Positions 34,151 to 43,584 are shown, counted from the first letter of the stretch. The stretch: DNA of 64,000 bases from Ulvibacterium sp. (GCF_028285715.1 NZ_JANQOO010000017.1:124001-188000), one strand, 5' to 3'. Program-made: numbers and translations. The notes: generated by a model not told the origin, from the letters alone.

Positions 34151-35749
34151 TCAGTCAATTTTGCCAAGTGGCGTGTTCATCCAGTAGTCCTCAACGTTAT
34201 CCGGTCTTGCTATGGGCTGGTTTTCAAAGATAGGTTTGCACTTGTTCATAAAAAGACTATCCTTTGGTGCAGTTTGGCCCAGCCTTACCCGCTGTACAAA
34301 AAACTCCCTGAATTGTTTGTAATCCCGTTGGGTCCATTTATTGACCAGATTGCCTAGGGTGTCCCTTACATTGGCGACCTTTATTGAAAATAAATCATTT
34401 AAATCTGTACCCATTTTTTCAGCCTTCATAATTTCACCTGTCATTGCCATAATTTTTTCCTTTTCCATTTTTGGAAATAAAAAAATCAAGTTTTCCGACC
34501 TTCCGGCACTTTTCAATTTCACGCGCTTCTTTTTAAACTCCACTTTGTAATTGGGAAGATGCACGGACTGTTCTGCATTGGGAATTGTGTTGTATTCCAC
34601 CATAAAACAATTTCTAGCTATATTGTAGGTGATATACTCCACCTTAAAAACCGGAGGAATATTCAATGTAAAACTGTTGTAAAATGAAATGTAGTTCAGG
34701 TACATTTTGTTATGTATTCTTCGATAATCCGTGGTAATATCAAAAATTACTTTTTGATTGTTCCCATGTTTATTCATTTTGCCCGTTTTGTTTCGCTTTT
34801 TTTCATCGTACATGGTATATTCCAATTTATGTATGGCGAAATCCAATTTGGATATATAAATGGTGCCATTAGCTCGATAGTTTGGATAGAATACCCAAAA
34901 CTTAATGGTGTATATTTCTTCTGTATCAATGCTGGTGTCGCTACCTCGTAAGAAATAATGATTTTCAATCAAGTCGGTTTTAAGAGTGCCGATGAAATCG
35001 TAGGAACCCACATTATAGTTTCTTATGGCGTCATGAATTCTTAAAATTCGAAATTCATTACCCCCATAGGCATCCAAATGCGCCTTCTTAATTATTTTAC
35101 GTAATGATCCATAATCATAGGAAGCCCGCGCCAAGGAATCCTGTTCAAAATTATCGTTCAAACCAAAATGGAATAAGCTCGTCTCGGAAGTAGCATCGTC
35201 CAATTGATTAAAGCCTTGATCAAAGACTTCAAGAATGGCTTCATTTAGATTAACGTATTGTTGATCATCGTTTAACTGATAATCCCGGTAATAACCGATG
35301 CTGGAAAAGTAATTTGAGGGAAAATTCCTGGGTATGGCATCAATAGCCCTCTGAACGATTTGCTTGGCATTCAGGTTCCGTTTTCGTCTGCCTTTGGCTT
35401 TGACCACAGCCTCATCCAAACCAAAAACCGCAGGAATTAAGCTCACCACATTCAGCTCGCTTTGACTGAAATCCGTTATGGGTATCTCCTTTGTTTTATA
35501 GCCCATAGATGATATTTCAATGATATTGCCGTACTCCCTGTATTTTAGGGGAATTCTAAAACTACCATCAACATTGGTAATCACACCGAGAGCTCTATCC
35601 TTAATTCGAATGTTGGCAAAAACCACAGGTTCATTTGATTGGGAATCAAGCAATCGGCCTATAATATAATCTTGCCTTTGTGCAAAAGTTTCAAAAGACA
35701 CAAAGAACAACAGGATAAAAACAATGTGATTAAGGTTTAGGCTATTCAT
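34151..35749 (-). CDS. Carboxypeptidase-regulatory-like secreted protein, tandem paralogue 4
   Basis: Last of four tandem paralogues (532 aa). The signal peptide is MNSLNLNHIVFILLFFVSFETFAQ. A pfam13715-type beta-sandwich follows (IIGRLLDSQSNEPVVFANIRIKD to GYKTKEIPI, about 28-100). Then comes a unique region with RRKRNLNAKQIVQRAIDAIPRNFP, GYYRDYQL, YVNLNEAILEVFD, YGGNEFRILRIHDAIRNY and the C-terminal FREFFVQRVRLG and DYWMNTPLGK blocks. This is the most diverged copy. Its start overlaps the stop of paralogue 3 by 4 bp, so the two are coupled. No enzymatic motif is seen. Confidence 0.75.
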   Translation of the reverse strand: MNSLNLNHIVFILLFFVSFETFAQRQDYIIGRLLDSQSNEPVVFANIRIKDRALGVITNVDGSFRIPLKYREYGNIIEISSMGYKTKEIPITDFSQSELNVVSLIPAVFGLDEAVVKAKGRRKRNLNAKQIVQRAIDAIPRNFPSNYFSSIGYYRDYQLNDDQQYVNLNEAILEVFDQGFNQLDDATSETSLFHFGLNDNFEQDSLARASYDYGSLRKIIKKAHLDAYGGNEFRILRIHDAIRNYNVGSYDFIGTLKTDLIENHYFLRGSDTSIDTEEIYTIKFWVFYPNYRANGTIYISKLDFAIHKLEYTMYDEKKRNKTGKMNKHGNNQKVIFDITTDYRRIHNKMYLNYISFYNSFTLNIPPVFKVEYITYNIARNCFMVEYNTIPNAEQSVHLPNYKVEFKKKRVKLKSAGRSENLIFLFPKMEKEKIMAMTGEIMKAEKMGTDLNDLFSIKVANVRDTLGNLVNKWTQRDYKQFREFFVQRVRLGQTAPKDSLFMNKCKPIFENQPIARPDNVEDYWMNTPLGKID

Positions 35750-37473
35750 AATGTATCGGTTTTCTTAAGTGGCGTGTTCATCCAGTAGTTCCCAACGTTA
35801 TCCGGTGTTGCTATGGGCTGGTTTTCAAAAATTGGCCTGCGATTGTTCATAAAGAGACTATTGTCCGAGACAGTTTTGCCCGGTCTTACTTGCTGCACAA
35901 AAAACTCCCTAAATTGTTTATATTCCTTATAAACCCGTTTATTAAGATAATTGCCATTGACATCCTTGAGTCTTTCGATAGCTACGCTAAATGCCTTTGG
36001 CATGTTCAATTCAAAACTTCCTTCCTTCAATTCTACCTGAAACATATTCCCAAATCCTTCCTCTATTAAATCGGGGTCAAGTCGTGCTCTGTATATATGG
36101 AGGTCTCCGGTGGTGTACTTGAATTCTTGGGACATCTCCCTGGGGGTATTCTTGGGATCTAACTTAATACTTCGCACTATTTCATCTATTTCGGCCCGGA
36201 TATCCGTAAACTTCCTTTTGGTCCAATCAGGATAGAGGTCAACGGTGTATAGGTAAGGTAGTATTTTTGAAAAGGAAGTTTTCCTATTATGGAAACTGAA
36301 GGTATAGTGCTTTTTGTTTTTAGCAGAGAAAAAATCTACCGCTTCACTGAACCTGACCGTAAAACATTTGCGTGAGTCATCCAAGTAGATTTTACTTACT
36401 ACAAATTTGGGTGGCATTCCCAACTTAAAACTATTGTGGAATGAAATATAATTCAAATACATTTTACCGTACTTTGGTTTGTACTCGGATACTACCTTGA
36501 AAATAAGTTGGTCCTTATCTTTCCTTTTTCGTTTCCGTTTTTCATTACCGGTGTCATAAATGGCATATTCCATCTTATGGATGGCATAGTTCTCTTTGGA
36601 TATTGCAAATTTTCCGGATATTCTTAATCCCGGTTTGGAATTTCTAAACCCTATGCCGTACAAGGCCTGGTCATCCGAATACACATCGTCTTCCCGATCG
36701 AAAAAATGATTGTTCAAAAAATCCTTTTCCAATTGATTTACAAAATCGTAGGAATTGATTTTAAAGTTCCGCACGGCGTCATGAATCCTAAGAATTGTAA
36801 ATTCATTCCCACCATAATTGAACAAATAGGCCCTGTCGATTACCTTTTTCCAAGTCCTATAGTTATAGGGATCATCTGCCAACGTATCCCTTTCGAAATC
36901 CGTGTTCTTTTTGTATTCATAGATTTTAACCTTGGTCGTAGTGCTATCGATTTCGTCAAAACCCAAGTCAAAGGCTTCAAGAATAGCCTCGTTAAGGTTT
37001 ATGTAGTCATTGTTTTGGTCAAGTTGGTAATCCCTGTAATATCCGGTTAAGGAGAACGAATTTTGGGGATAGTTTGTGGGTATAGCCTCTATTGCTTTCT
37101 TTACAATTCTTCTCGCTGACAACCTCCTCTTTTTTCGCGCGATAACCACGGCCTCGGACAGTTCCATGACTCCTTGGGAAAGTTGAATAACATTTATGGC
37201 ATCAGGGGATAGACCGGCCATGGGAATTTCTTTTTTTTGATAGCCCATACTGGAAATGACAAGTATATCCCCAAATTCCTTGAACTTTTTGGGAATGCGA
37301 AATCCCCCACCCTGATTGGAAATGACTCCAATGGCTTTATTTTTTATCCTAATTGTGGCAAAGACCACGGGCTCCCCGGTCTGAACATCCAGTAATTTGC
37401 CCCGAACAAAGTCATTTTGGGAAAAGACCAGAGTACTATAGAAGAACATCAAAAGGTAGTGCATGCATTTCAT
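35746..37473 (-). CDS. Carboxypeptidase-regulatory-like secreted protein, tandem paralogue 3
   Basis: The track start at 37512 precedes the signal peptide; MKCMHYLLMFFYSTLVFSQ at 37473 is preferred (575 aa). The N-terminal sandwich (FVRGKLLDVQTGEPVVFATI to GYQKKEIP) is nearly identical to paralogues 1 and 2. The body shows RRLSARRIVKKAIEAIPTNYP, GYYRDYQL, NLNEAILEAFDLGFDEID, NYGGNEFTILRIHDAVRNF and YGKMYLNYISFHNSF. It carries an extra segment of about 50 residues (RARLDPDLIEEGFGNMFQVEL) missing from the others, before FREFFVQQVRPGKTV. It ends in YWMNTPLKK. Confidence 0.75.
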   Translation of the reverse strand: MKCMHYLLMFFYSTLVFSQNDFVRGKLLDVQTGEPVVFATIRIKNKAIGVISNQGGGFRIPKKFKEFGDILVISSMGYQKKEIPMAGLSPDAINVIQLSQGVMELSEAVVIARKKRRLSARRIVKKAIEAIPTNYPQNSFSLTGYYRDYQLDQNNDYINLNEAILEAFDLGFDEIDSTTTKVKIYEYKKNTDFERDTLADDPYNYRTWKKVIDRAYLFNYGGNEFTILRIHDAVRNFKINSYDFVNQLEKDFLNNHFFDREDDVYSDDQALYGIGFRNSKPGLRISGKFAISKENYAIHKMEYAIYDTGNEKRKRKRKDKDQLIFKVVSEYKPKYGKMYLNYISFHNSFKLGMPPKFVVSKIYLDDSRKCFTVRFSEAVDFFSAKNKKHYTFSFHNRKTSFSKILPYLYTVDLYPDWTKRKFTDIRAEIDEIVRSIKLDPKNTPREMSQEFKYTTGDLHIYRARLDPDLIEEGFGNMFQVELKEGSFELNMPKAFSVAIERLKDVNGNYLNKRVYKEYKQFREFFVQQVRPGKTVSDNSLFMNNRRPIFENQPIATPDNVGNYWMNTPLKKTDTL

Positions 37474-37529
37474 ACGCATAGAAATTGCCTTACCATCAAC
37501 ATCGCGATACATACCCTACTGCCTAGAAG

Positions 37530-39143
37530 TTATTTTAAAGGAGTGTTCATCCAATACTCCTCGAAATCTTCGGGACGAACCATAGCCTGGCCCTCAAAGA
37601 TGGGTTTGTTTTTGTCCATGAATTTACCGTCGTTAGGCAATTTGGTGGAAGGTTTTACCTGCTGTACAAAATATTCCCTAAATTGGTCATAGTCCCTTTT
37701 TTTCCATTCGTGAAGTCTATTCTTGCCCTCCAGATCAAAAATCGGTTCTATTTCAATGGAAAATAAATTATTTAGGTTGATTTTTTTCTTCATAGCCTCA
37801 AAAATTCCCTCAAGAATCTCCTTTCTTTCTTTCTGGGTCATGTCAGGTAGTAAAAACACTTTTTTTTCATTCTTGACCAGGCCGGCCGTCTTAATTTTCA
37901 AACGCTTGCCTTTATACCTTACCAAATAGTTGCCTACATCCCTGGCCTCGTCAGTATTGGGATGACGATTGAATGTTAATTCAAGTCTGAAACCGCCGAT
38001 TCCGCCAGAGGGACTTTTCATCAATCCAATGGTACTGTTCTCTACCTTGAATTTTGGTGGCTCCCATAAAATAAAGCTGTTTTCAAACGAAATATAATTG
38101 AGGAACATCTTTCCGTAGTCGTGCCGCTGATATTCGGTGGTAATTTCAAAAATCAATTGCCCACGGCCTTGGTGCTTGTTCAATTTTCGGTCGGGCAACC
38201 GTTTTCGGTCATCGTACAGGGTGTATTCCATTTTATGTACGGCAAAATCGCCGTAGGAAATGTACAGAATACCGAAGGCACTGTAATGCGGATGTCGCTT
38301 CCTGAATTTTATGGTGTATAGCGCTTCCCCATTGAGATAGGTGTCATTGTCCCTTGAGAAGCTATGATTTTTCAGCAGATCGGTATCCAACTGGTCCACA
38401 AATGAATACGAACCTACCTTATAATTCCGTACGGCATCATGAACCCTTAATATCGAAAATTCATTTCCTCCATAACTATCGAGATAGGCGTTATCCACTA
38501 TTTTCAGCAAGCGCTTGTAATCATAGGGGTCGTCGGCCAGGGTATCCTGTTCAAAATCGGTATTCCTTTTATAATCATAGATGCGCACCTTAGTGGTCGC
38601 TGAATCGATCCGGGAAAAACCTTGGTCGAATACCTCCAAGACGGCCTCGTTCAAATTCACATAATTCCCTTGCTTCAATTGATAATCCCTATAATAACCG
38701 ATTGTCGAAAAGGTATTTAGCGGATAGTTCCTTTTTATATTCGCTATGGCCTTCCGAACAATCCTCCTAGCGGAAAGTTTCCTCTTTTTTTGGGCAGTAA
38801 CCACTGCCTCGGACAAATCTAGGATACCCGGGGCAAGCCTTATGATATTGATATACTCCGGTGATAGACCAGTGATGGGGATTTCCTTTTTTTGGTATCC
38901 CATACTCGAGATGACAAGCATGTCCCCAAGTTCCTTGAACCTGGTAGGAATACGGAAACTGCCATCTTGGTTGGAGATTACCCCCTTGGCCCGGTCCTTT
39001 ACCCGTATCGTGGCAAAAACAATGGGTTCTCCGGTTTGTACATCGAGGAGTTTGCCCCGTATGAAGCTGTCTTGGGAAAAGACTATGGAGCTACAACAAA
39101 AAATCAATAAAGTGCAAATGTATCTAGCGTATTGAAATATCAT
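37530..39143 (-). CDS. Carboxypeptidase-regulatory-like secreted protein, tandem paralogue 2
   Basis: A 537-aa copy beginning MIFQYARYICTLLIFCCSSIVFSQ (signal), then SFIRGKLLDVQTGEPIVFATIRVKDRAKGVISNQ. Shared body motifs are SARRIVRKAIANIKRNYP, GYYRDYQL, YVNLNEAVLEVFDQGFSRID, YGGNEFSILRVHDAVRNYKVGSYSF and MFLNYISFENSF. The C-terminal FREYFVQQVKPSTKLPNDG is followed by PEDFEEYWMNTPLK at the very end. It lies 57 bp upstream of the preferred start of paralogue 3. No catalytic motif is recognisable. The family is probably surface or periplasmic. Confidence 0.75.
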   Translation of the reverse strand: MIFQYARYICTLLIFCCSSIVFSQDSFIRGKLLDVQTGEPIVFATIRVKDRAKGVISNQDGSFRIPTRFKELGDMLVISSMGYQKKEIPITGLSPEYINIIRLAPGILDLSEAVVTAQKKRKLSARRIVRKAIANIKRNYPLNTFSTIGYYRDYQLKQGNYVNLNEAVLEVFDQGFSRIDSATTKVRIYDYKRNTDFEQDTLADDPYDYKRLLKIVDNAYLDSYGGNEFSILRVHDAVRNYKVGSYSFVDQLDTDLLKNHSFSRDNDTYLNGEALYTIKFRKRHPHYSAFGILYISYGDFAVHKMEYTLYDDRKRLPDRKLNKHQGRGQLIFEITTEYQRHDYGKMFLNYISFENSFILWEPPKFKVENSTIGLMKSPSGGIGGFRLELTFNRHPNTDEARDVGNYLVRYKGKRLKIKTAGLVKNEKKVFLLPDMTQKERKEILEGIFEAMKKKINLNNLFSIEIEPIFDLEGKNRLHEWKKRDYDQFREYFVQQVKPSTKLPNDGKFMDKNKPIFEGQAMVRPEDFEEYWMNTPLK

Positions 39144-39175
39144 GGTGGTAATTTATAAAGTTATCTTTTTTGAAT

Positions 39176-40759
39176 CTATTGTTTTAAAGGGGTGTTCATC
39201 CAATACTCATCGAAATTATCGGGCCTTACAATGGGTTGATCCTTAAATATGGGCCGGTTCTTTTTCATGAGTAGGCTGTCCGGAACCTGTTCGGTATTTT
39301 GTCTTATTTGCTGCACGAAATACTCTCGAAATTGTTGGTAATCCCGGGAAATCCATTTATTCAGCAGATTACCTTTCAAATCCTTAATATCAGATATTTT
39401 AACATCTAGAAACTCCTTTTCGAGTTGACCTCGTTTCCCATGATTTTCAATCTCGTTGAACATAAGTTGTAATTCGGCCTTCTCCATATCGGGGTACAAC
39501 TCCATTACATTTCTCCGAAGATAGCCTCTCACAAACTTTAACTTCCGACCTTGGAACCAAAATTTATAATTTCTCAGGTTTGTGGCTGATTTTCGTACGG
39601 GTAGGTCACTAAAAGTAACGATAAAACATTTTTTGGAAAGGTCAACAGTAATGCCTCGCAGCATAAATATAGGAGCATCCCAGAGCTGAAAGGAGTTATG
39701 AAAGGAGATGTAATTAAGAAACATTTTCCCTTCTACTGGCTTATACTCCATAATTACCTCAAAAACAAGTTGCTTATTGGTATTGTGTCTATTGTTTTTT
39801 TTGACGGCATTCACCTTTAAACGGTCATATAGGGCATACTCTATTCTATGAATTGAAAAATCATGTTTTGAAATATGGAGAATTCCATGAACCCTATGGA
39901 CCGGTAGTGTTAGCCGAAAACCTATGGTATACAAAATGTTATTATCCATATAGGTATCTTCTTCCCAAAAAAAATGGTGGTTTCGCAATAAATCCTGTTC
40001 CAAAACATTTATAAAGTCAAATGAATTGACCTTATAGTTTCTAAGAGCATCATGGATTCTCAGAATAACAAATTCATTACCTCCATAATCCGGAAGGAAT
40101 GCATTATTAATTACCTTTTGTTGGGTATGGTAATTGTACCGTTGCTCGGCCAATGAGTACCTCTTAAAATCCTCATTCCTTTTGTAATCATATATTCTAA
40201 CTTGAGAGGTTTTATGATCCAATTCATCAAACCCCTTATCAAATACTTCAATTATGGCCTCATTAAGGTTTATATAATCGTTTTCCTGGTTTAGTTGATA
40301 GTCCCTGTAATACCCAATGGTGGAAAAAGTGGATTGGGGAAAGTTCTCCGGTATGGCTTCTATGGCCCTTTTAACAATTCTTCTAGGGGACTGCCTTCTT
40401 CTTCTTTTTTTCTTGGCGGTCACTATCGCCTCGGACAATTCCAAAACACCATGGTAAAGACGGACGATGTTAATGTCTTCTGGTGATAGATCGGCTATTG
40501 GGATTTCTTTTTTTTGATACCCCATACTAGAAATAATAAGTACATCCCCTAAAGCCTTGAATCTTTTAGGAATACGAAAACCTCCATCTTGATTGGATAT
40601 GACGCCCATCGCCTTTCCTTTAATCCTAATGGTGGCAAATACCACAGGCTCACCGGTTTGGACATCCAAAAGTTTACCTTTAATAAATTCTTGTTGCCCC
40701 CACATTGGTGGAAGAAATAGGAAAAAGCAAATAATGACAAAGTAATTTAACTTCATCAA
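39176..40759 (-). CDS. Carboxypeptidase-regulatory-like secreted protein, tandem paralogue 1
   Basis: First gene of the tandem array (527 aa). The signal peptide is MMKLNYFVIICFFLFLPPMWGQ. Then EFIKGKLLDVQTGEPVVFATI, with the same sandwich domain, and a basic KKKRRRRQSPRRIVKRAI segment. GYYRDYQL, YINLNEAIIEVFDKGFDELD, YGGNEFVILRIHDALRNYKVNSFDF and MFLNYISFHNSFQLWDAP are shared. It closes in YWMNTPLKQ. It lies 12 bp downstream of the antiporter gene stop, so all five genes may be one transcript. Function unknown. Confidence 0.75.
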   Translation of the reverse strand: MMKLNYFVIICFFLFLPPMWGQQEFIKGKLLDVQTGEPVVFATIRIKGKAMGVISNQDGGFRIPKRFKALGDVLIISSMGYQKKEIPIADLSPEDINIVRLYHGVLELSEAIVTAKKKRRRRQSPRRIVKRAIEAIPENFPQSTFSTIGYYRDYQLNQENDYINLNEAIIEVFDKGFDELDHKTSQVRIYDYKRNEDFKRYSLAEQRYNYHTQQKVINNAFLPDYGGNEFVILRIHDALRNYKVNSFDFINVLEQDLLRNHHFFWEEDTYMDNNILYTIGFRLTLPVHRVHGILHISKHDFSIHRIEYALYDRLKVNAVKKNNRHNTNKQLVFEVIMEYKPVEGKMFLNYISFHNSFQLWDAPIFMLRGITVDLSKKCFIVTFSDLPVRKSATNLRNYKFWFQGRKLKFVRGYLRRNVMELYPDMEKAELQLMFNEIENHGKRGQLEKEFLDVKISDIKDLKGNLLNKWISRDYQQFREYFVQQIRQNTEQVPDSLLMKKNRPIFKDQPIVRPDNFDEYWMNTPLKQ

Positions 40760-40771
40760 AAATGGAGGTCT

Positions 40772-41710
40772 TTAGGTTACCGTAAAATAGATGAATACGG
40801 TATAAATTCCTACAAGAATTGTGCCATCCCGCCAACCAAGACGCAGTCCTTTGGGCAAGAAAACCAGGGGTAATATCAAAAAGGAAATTCCCAACATCCA
40901 AAAGATATCGTTTTCCAATAATCTCGGGTCTACTACCTGAATCGGCTTAATCATGGCAGTAATTCCGAGAACCGCCAAAAGGTTAAAAATGTTGGATCCA
41001 ATAAGATTGCCAACGGAAATGGCCTTTTCTTTTTGGATAATGGCAATTATGGATGCAGCCAATTCCGGGATACTGGTTCCGACGGACACCACGGTAATTC
41101 CAATGATACGATCACTTACTCCGTAAAAAGTAGCCAAGCCGACAGCTCCCTTTACCAATATTTCCGAGCCTCCCCAAAGCGCTCCTCCCCCTATTCCCAA
41201 CAATAACACGGCTTTATATAGAGGTAAAGGCAGCACGTTTGTGGGGACTCCCTCTACCACAGCAGGCTTTTGATAACGCAACAGATAGACCAAGAATAGA
41301 AACAGGATTAGGAACATGATACCTCCCTCATAACGCTGCAATTCCCCATCAAAATAGATGAATACAAAAAATAAGAGAGAGGATACCATCATCACAGGCC
41401 AATCCGTGACATAAAAGCTCTTTCGAACATCAATACTCCCAATAATAATGATGATGGCAAGGACCAGGCCCAAATTCGCAATATTGGACCCTACGACATT
41501 GCCCAAAGCCAAATCCGGAAATCCGTTTAAAGCAGCATTAACACTGACTATCAGTTCGGGAGCGGAAGTGGCAAAGGAAACCACGGTCATTCCAATTATG
41601 ATTCTGGAAATATGCAAACGAAGGGAAAGTGCCACGGCCGACTTTAGCAACCAATTACCACCGGCGACCAAAAGTATAAGCCCTACTATGATGTAAAATA
41701 CATTCTGCAT
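40772..41710 (-). CDS. CaCA family calcium/sodium antiporter (YrbG-like)
   Basis: A 312-aa inner-membrane cation exchanger with ten predicted helices and internal twofold repeats. The alpha repeats are VSFATSAPELIVSVNAALNG with LALGNVVGSNIANLGLV, and VSVGTSIPELAASIIAII with ISVGNLIGSNIFNLLAV, carrying the ion-binding Glu and Asn. It resembles E. coli YrbG and archaeal NCX. The gene opens the unit that continues into the four paralogues, 12 bp away. It is divergent from the SPFH gene across a 470-bp region. Confidence 0.93.
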   Translation of the reverse strand: MQNVFYIIVGLILLVAGGNWLLKSAVALSLRLHISRIIIGMTVVSFATSAPELIVSVNAALNGFPDLALGNVVGSNIANLGLVLAIIIIIGSIDVRKSFYVTDWPVMMVSSLLFFVFIYFDGELQRYEGGIMFLILFLFLVYLLRYQKPAVVEGVPTNVLPLPLYKAVLLLGIGGGALWGGSEILVKGAVGLATFYGVSDRIIGITVVSVGTSIPELAASIIAIIQKEKAISVGNLIGSNIFNLLAVLGITAMIKPIQVVDPRLLENDIFWMLGISFLILPLVFLPKGLRLGWRDGTILVGIYTVFIYFTVT

Positions 41711-41883
41711 AACCGCCGTTTAGGGCAAATATACCCTTAAGATTTTGATTTATCCAGAGCGTCCAAATCCCTGAATTTGATGATTCCCTAAGGCGAATAA
41801 AAGATCAAAATGCCAAAAAGCCCCCTTTTTTTGGATAAAAGGGCCCTTGGTTTCAAAAAGATTGCCCAAAATGCCCCTTCATT

Positions 41884-41900
41884 TGTTACAAACTGTAACA
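41884..41900. promoter_or_regulatory. Operator-like palindrome TGTTACA-n3-TGTAACA
   Basis: Perfect 7-bp inverted repeat with a 3-bp centre, in the intergenic region between the antiporter (starts 41710, minus) and the SPFH gene. Short, exactly symmetrical and GC-balanced, it fits a dimeric HTH operator. Its protein is unknown. It lies close to where the antiporter promoter should be. Confidence 0.45.
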
Positions 41901-42056
41901 TCCAGGCTTTCTGAAATTTCAATTTAAAACTCTTGACAAGACGTTTTAAAACTAATTGAAATATATCTTATTTTTTTACTTACAATACTATATTCAATTG
42001 CATTATTTTCGATCAAATCGTTAGGATGTATAGATTTTAATTATATATATTAAATG

Positions 42057-42070
42057 GATAATCGATTATC
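42057..42070. promoter_or_regulatory. Perfect palindrome GATAATCGATTATC
   Basis: A 14-bp perfect palindrome 39 bp before the 20-codon ORF and 113 bp before the SPFH gene. A dimer-binding site is plausible; AT-rich context makes chance possible. With the previous palindrome, these are the only structures I see in the 41711-42108 gap apart from an imperfect GCCC/GGGC stem near 41820. Confidence 0.4.
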
Positions 42071-42108
42071 TGAATACAATTCCTAATCCTTAAAGAAAGT
42101 TTACAACA

Positions 42109-42171
42109 ATGATCACCATCATAAAAATCATCATTTGCCTTTTATTATTATCCTTATTGTCTAACCTCTAA
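42109..42171 (+). CDS. 20-codon Ile/Leu-rich leader ORF upstream of SPFH gene
   Basis: The ATG at 42109 opens MITIIKIIICLLLLSLLSNL and stops TAA at 42171, only 11 bp before the SPFH ATG. It contains 6 Ile and 7 Leu out of 20. It is either a one-helix membrane microprotein, or a leader peptide whose translation controls the downstream gene in the manner of branched-chain attenuators. No terminator hairpin is evident between the two ORFs, which weakens the attenuation idea. It is not in the ORF track (too short). Confidence 0.4.
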   Translation: MITIIKIIICLLLLSLLSNL

Positions 42172-42182
42172 AACGTTATATT

Positions 42183-43517
42183 ATGTTAACCTTATTTGGA
42201 ATACTTATTATTGGTATTGGGATTCTCACTTTGTTGGCGAAACCCATATTTAAAAATCATAGATTGCTCGGGTGGTTTACCCAAAGAAAAAGCCTACAGA
42301 TCGTACTCTTAGGCATTATATTAAGCATTGTTACGGGAACATTGTTTTACGCGGAACCCGGTACCGCGTATGCAGTTCAATACCCATGGGGCGGGCAAAA
42401 GGCCGTTTTCCGCCAGGGTATCCATACCAAGATGTGGGGAAGATTGATACCTATCCAATTTGAACTGCCCATAAAATATGTGATCCCCAATACGAATGGT
42501 GAATTGGGCGAACAAAGCGAATATGCCAATGTGGATGCTGCAAAGTATTGGGCCTTTAGCGATGCGGTAAAGGCAAGAATCGCAACCTCCGTGGTCATCA
42601 GTATCAACACAGAGGATGAAAATCAGTTCCTATCCGTGGCGGACCGTAATAAAACCGAACAAAATTTAATACGGTCCCGGATTATCCCCAATATTGACCA
42701 ATCCATAAAGAATACTTGTAAACTTATGGATGCCCAGGACTATATTTCCGGACAGGCTTCGGATTTTGACCGATACTTCAAAGACCAACTGGAAAACGGT
42801 ATGTATGTCCTAGAAGAGTATGTAGAGAATGAAAGCAGGGAAATCATTGGGGACAGCACAACGGTTCGTAGTGTTGTTAACAAAGAGTCCAAGCAAAAGC
42901 GTTTTCGTATAAAGCGAATAGATGGAGAACCTGTACGCGAACAAGGCAATTCCTTAAAAGCCTATGGTCTTAAAGTGGTTCAGGCGGTTGTAACCGAAAT
43001 TGACTGGGAGGAGACCTTTGACAAGCGACTCCAATTGCAAAAAGAAGAGGTCGCCCAAACCCAGTTGGAAAAGCAGCAAGCAGAGCGTGAGTTCTATCGT
43101 GCCCAAAAGGAAAAAGCTCGGGGTGAGGCCGAAAAGGCGGCAGAACGGGCCCGTTTGGAGAAAGAGCAGATACAAAAGACCATAGCCGCGGAAACCGAGG
43201 CCAAGGTAGCTGAATTTAATCTTGTGAAGGAGAAGAAGCAGTTTGAAGTGGAAAAATTCAAGGCGCAGAGTAAAAAGGTAGCAGCAGATGCGGAGGCCTA
43301 TCAAAATGCCAAACTGGTCAATGCGGGACTTACGCCCCAAGAACGAGCAGAATGGCAATATAAGACCTCTGTAGGGGTTGCAAGGGAACTAAAAGATCTT
43401 AGTCTACCCGAAATCTTCATTGAAGGGGGCGATTCCCAAAATACGGATACCAATTTATTGCAGTCCCTGATAGGGGCCGAACTGGCCAAGAAGATGATAG
43501 AAAGCAATTCAAAGTAG
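42183..43517 (+). CDS. SPFH/Band 7 domain membrane protein
   Basis: A 444-aa protein with two N-terminal transmembrane segments (LFGILIIGIGILTLLA; SLQIVLLGIILSIVTGTLFYA). A band 7/prohibitin-like domain follows (GTAYAVQYPWGGQKAVFRQGIHTKMWG to about residue 290). A long charged coiled coil comes next (KEEVAQTQLEKQQAEREFYRAQ to VAADAEAYQNAKLV), as in flotillin-like scaffolds. The C-terminus (SLPEIFIEGGD, LLQSLIGAELAKKM) resembles flotillin tails. It should form membrane-bound oligomeric cages or microdomains. Single gene with its own terminator. Confidence 0.85.
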   Translation: MLTLFGILIIGIGILTLLAKPIFKNHRLLGWFTQRKSLQIVLLGIILSIVTGTLFYAEPGTAYAVQYPWGGQKAVFRQGIHTKMWGRLIPIQFELPIKYVIPNTNGELGEQSEYANVDAAKYWAFSDAVKARIATSVVISINTEDENQFLSVADRNKTEQNLIRSRIIPNIDQSIKNTCKLMDAQDYISGQASDFDRYFKDQLENGMYVLEEYVENESREIIGDSTTVRSVVNKESKQKRFRIKRIDGEPVREQGNSLKAYGLKVVQAVVTEIDWEETFDKRLQLQKEEVAQTQLEKQQAEREFYRAQKEKARGEAEKAAERARLEKEQIQKTIAAETEAKVAEFNLVKEKKQFEVEKFKAQSKKVAADAEAYQNAKLVNAGLTPQERAEWQYKTSVGVARELKDLSLPEIFIEGGDSQNTDTNLLQSLIGAELAKKMIESNSK

Positions 43518-43528
43518 TATTTTGTTAC

Positions 43529-43560
43529 AAAAGCTCGGTCTAAGACCGGGCTTTTATTTT
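43529..43560 (+). terminator. Terminator after SPFH gene
   Basis: AAAAGCTCGGTC (43529-43540), loop TAA, GACCGGGCTTTT (43544-43555) with one T-G pair, then ATTTTG. It follows the SPFH stop by 12 bp. It also shows that the track ORF starting at 43522 cannot begin there, because that start would put the stem inside the coding region. Confidence 0.85.
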
Positions 43561-43584
43561 GTATTTTTGGTAAAACCGAACATT

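Noticed and set aside
34151-40759. Paralogue array as SusC-type receptors
   Set aside because: They share the N-terminal regulatory sandwich domain with SusC but lack plug and barrel motifs and are only about 530 aa.
43522-43584. Upstream part of the 72-aa ORF
   Set aside because: The codons run through the SPFH terminator hairpin; the TTG at 43585 is a better start.
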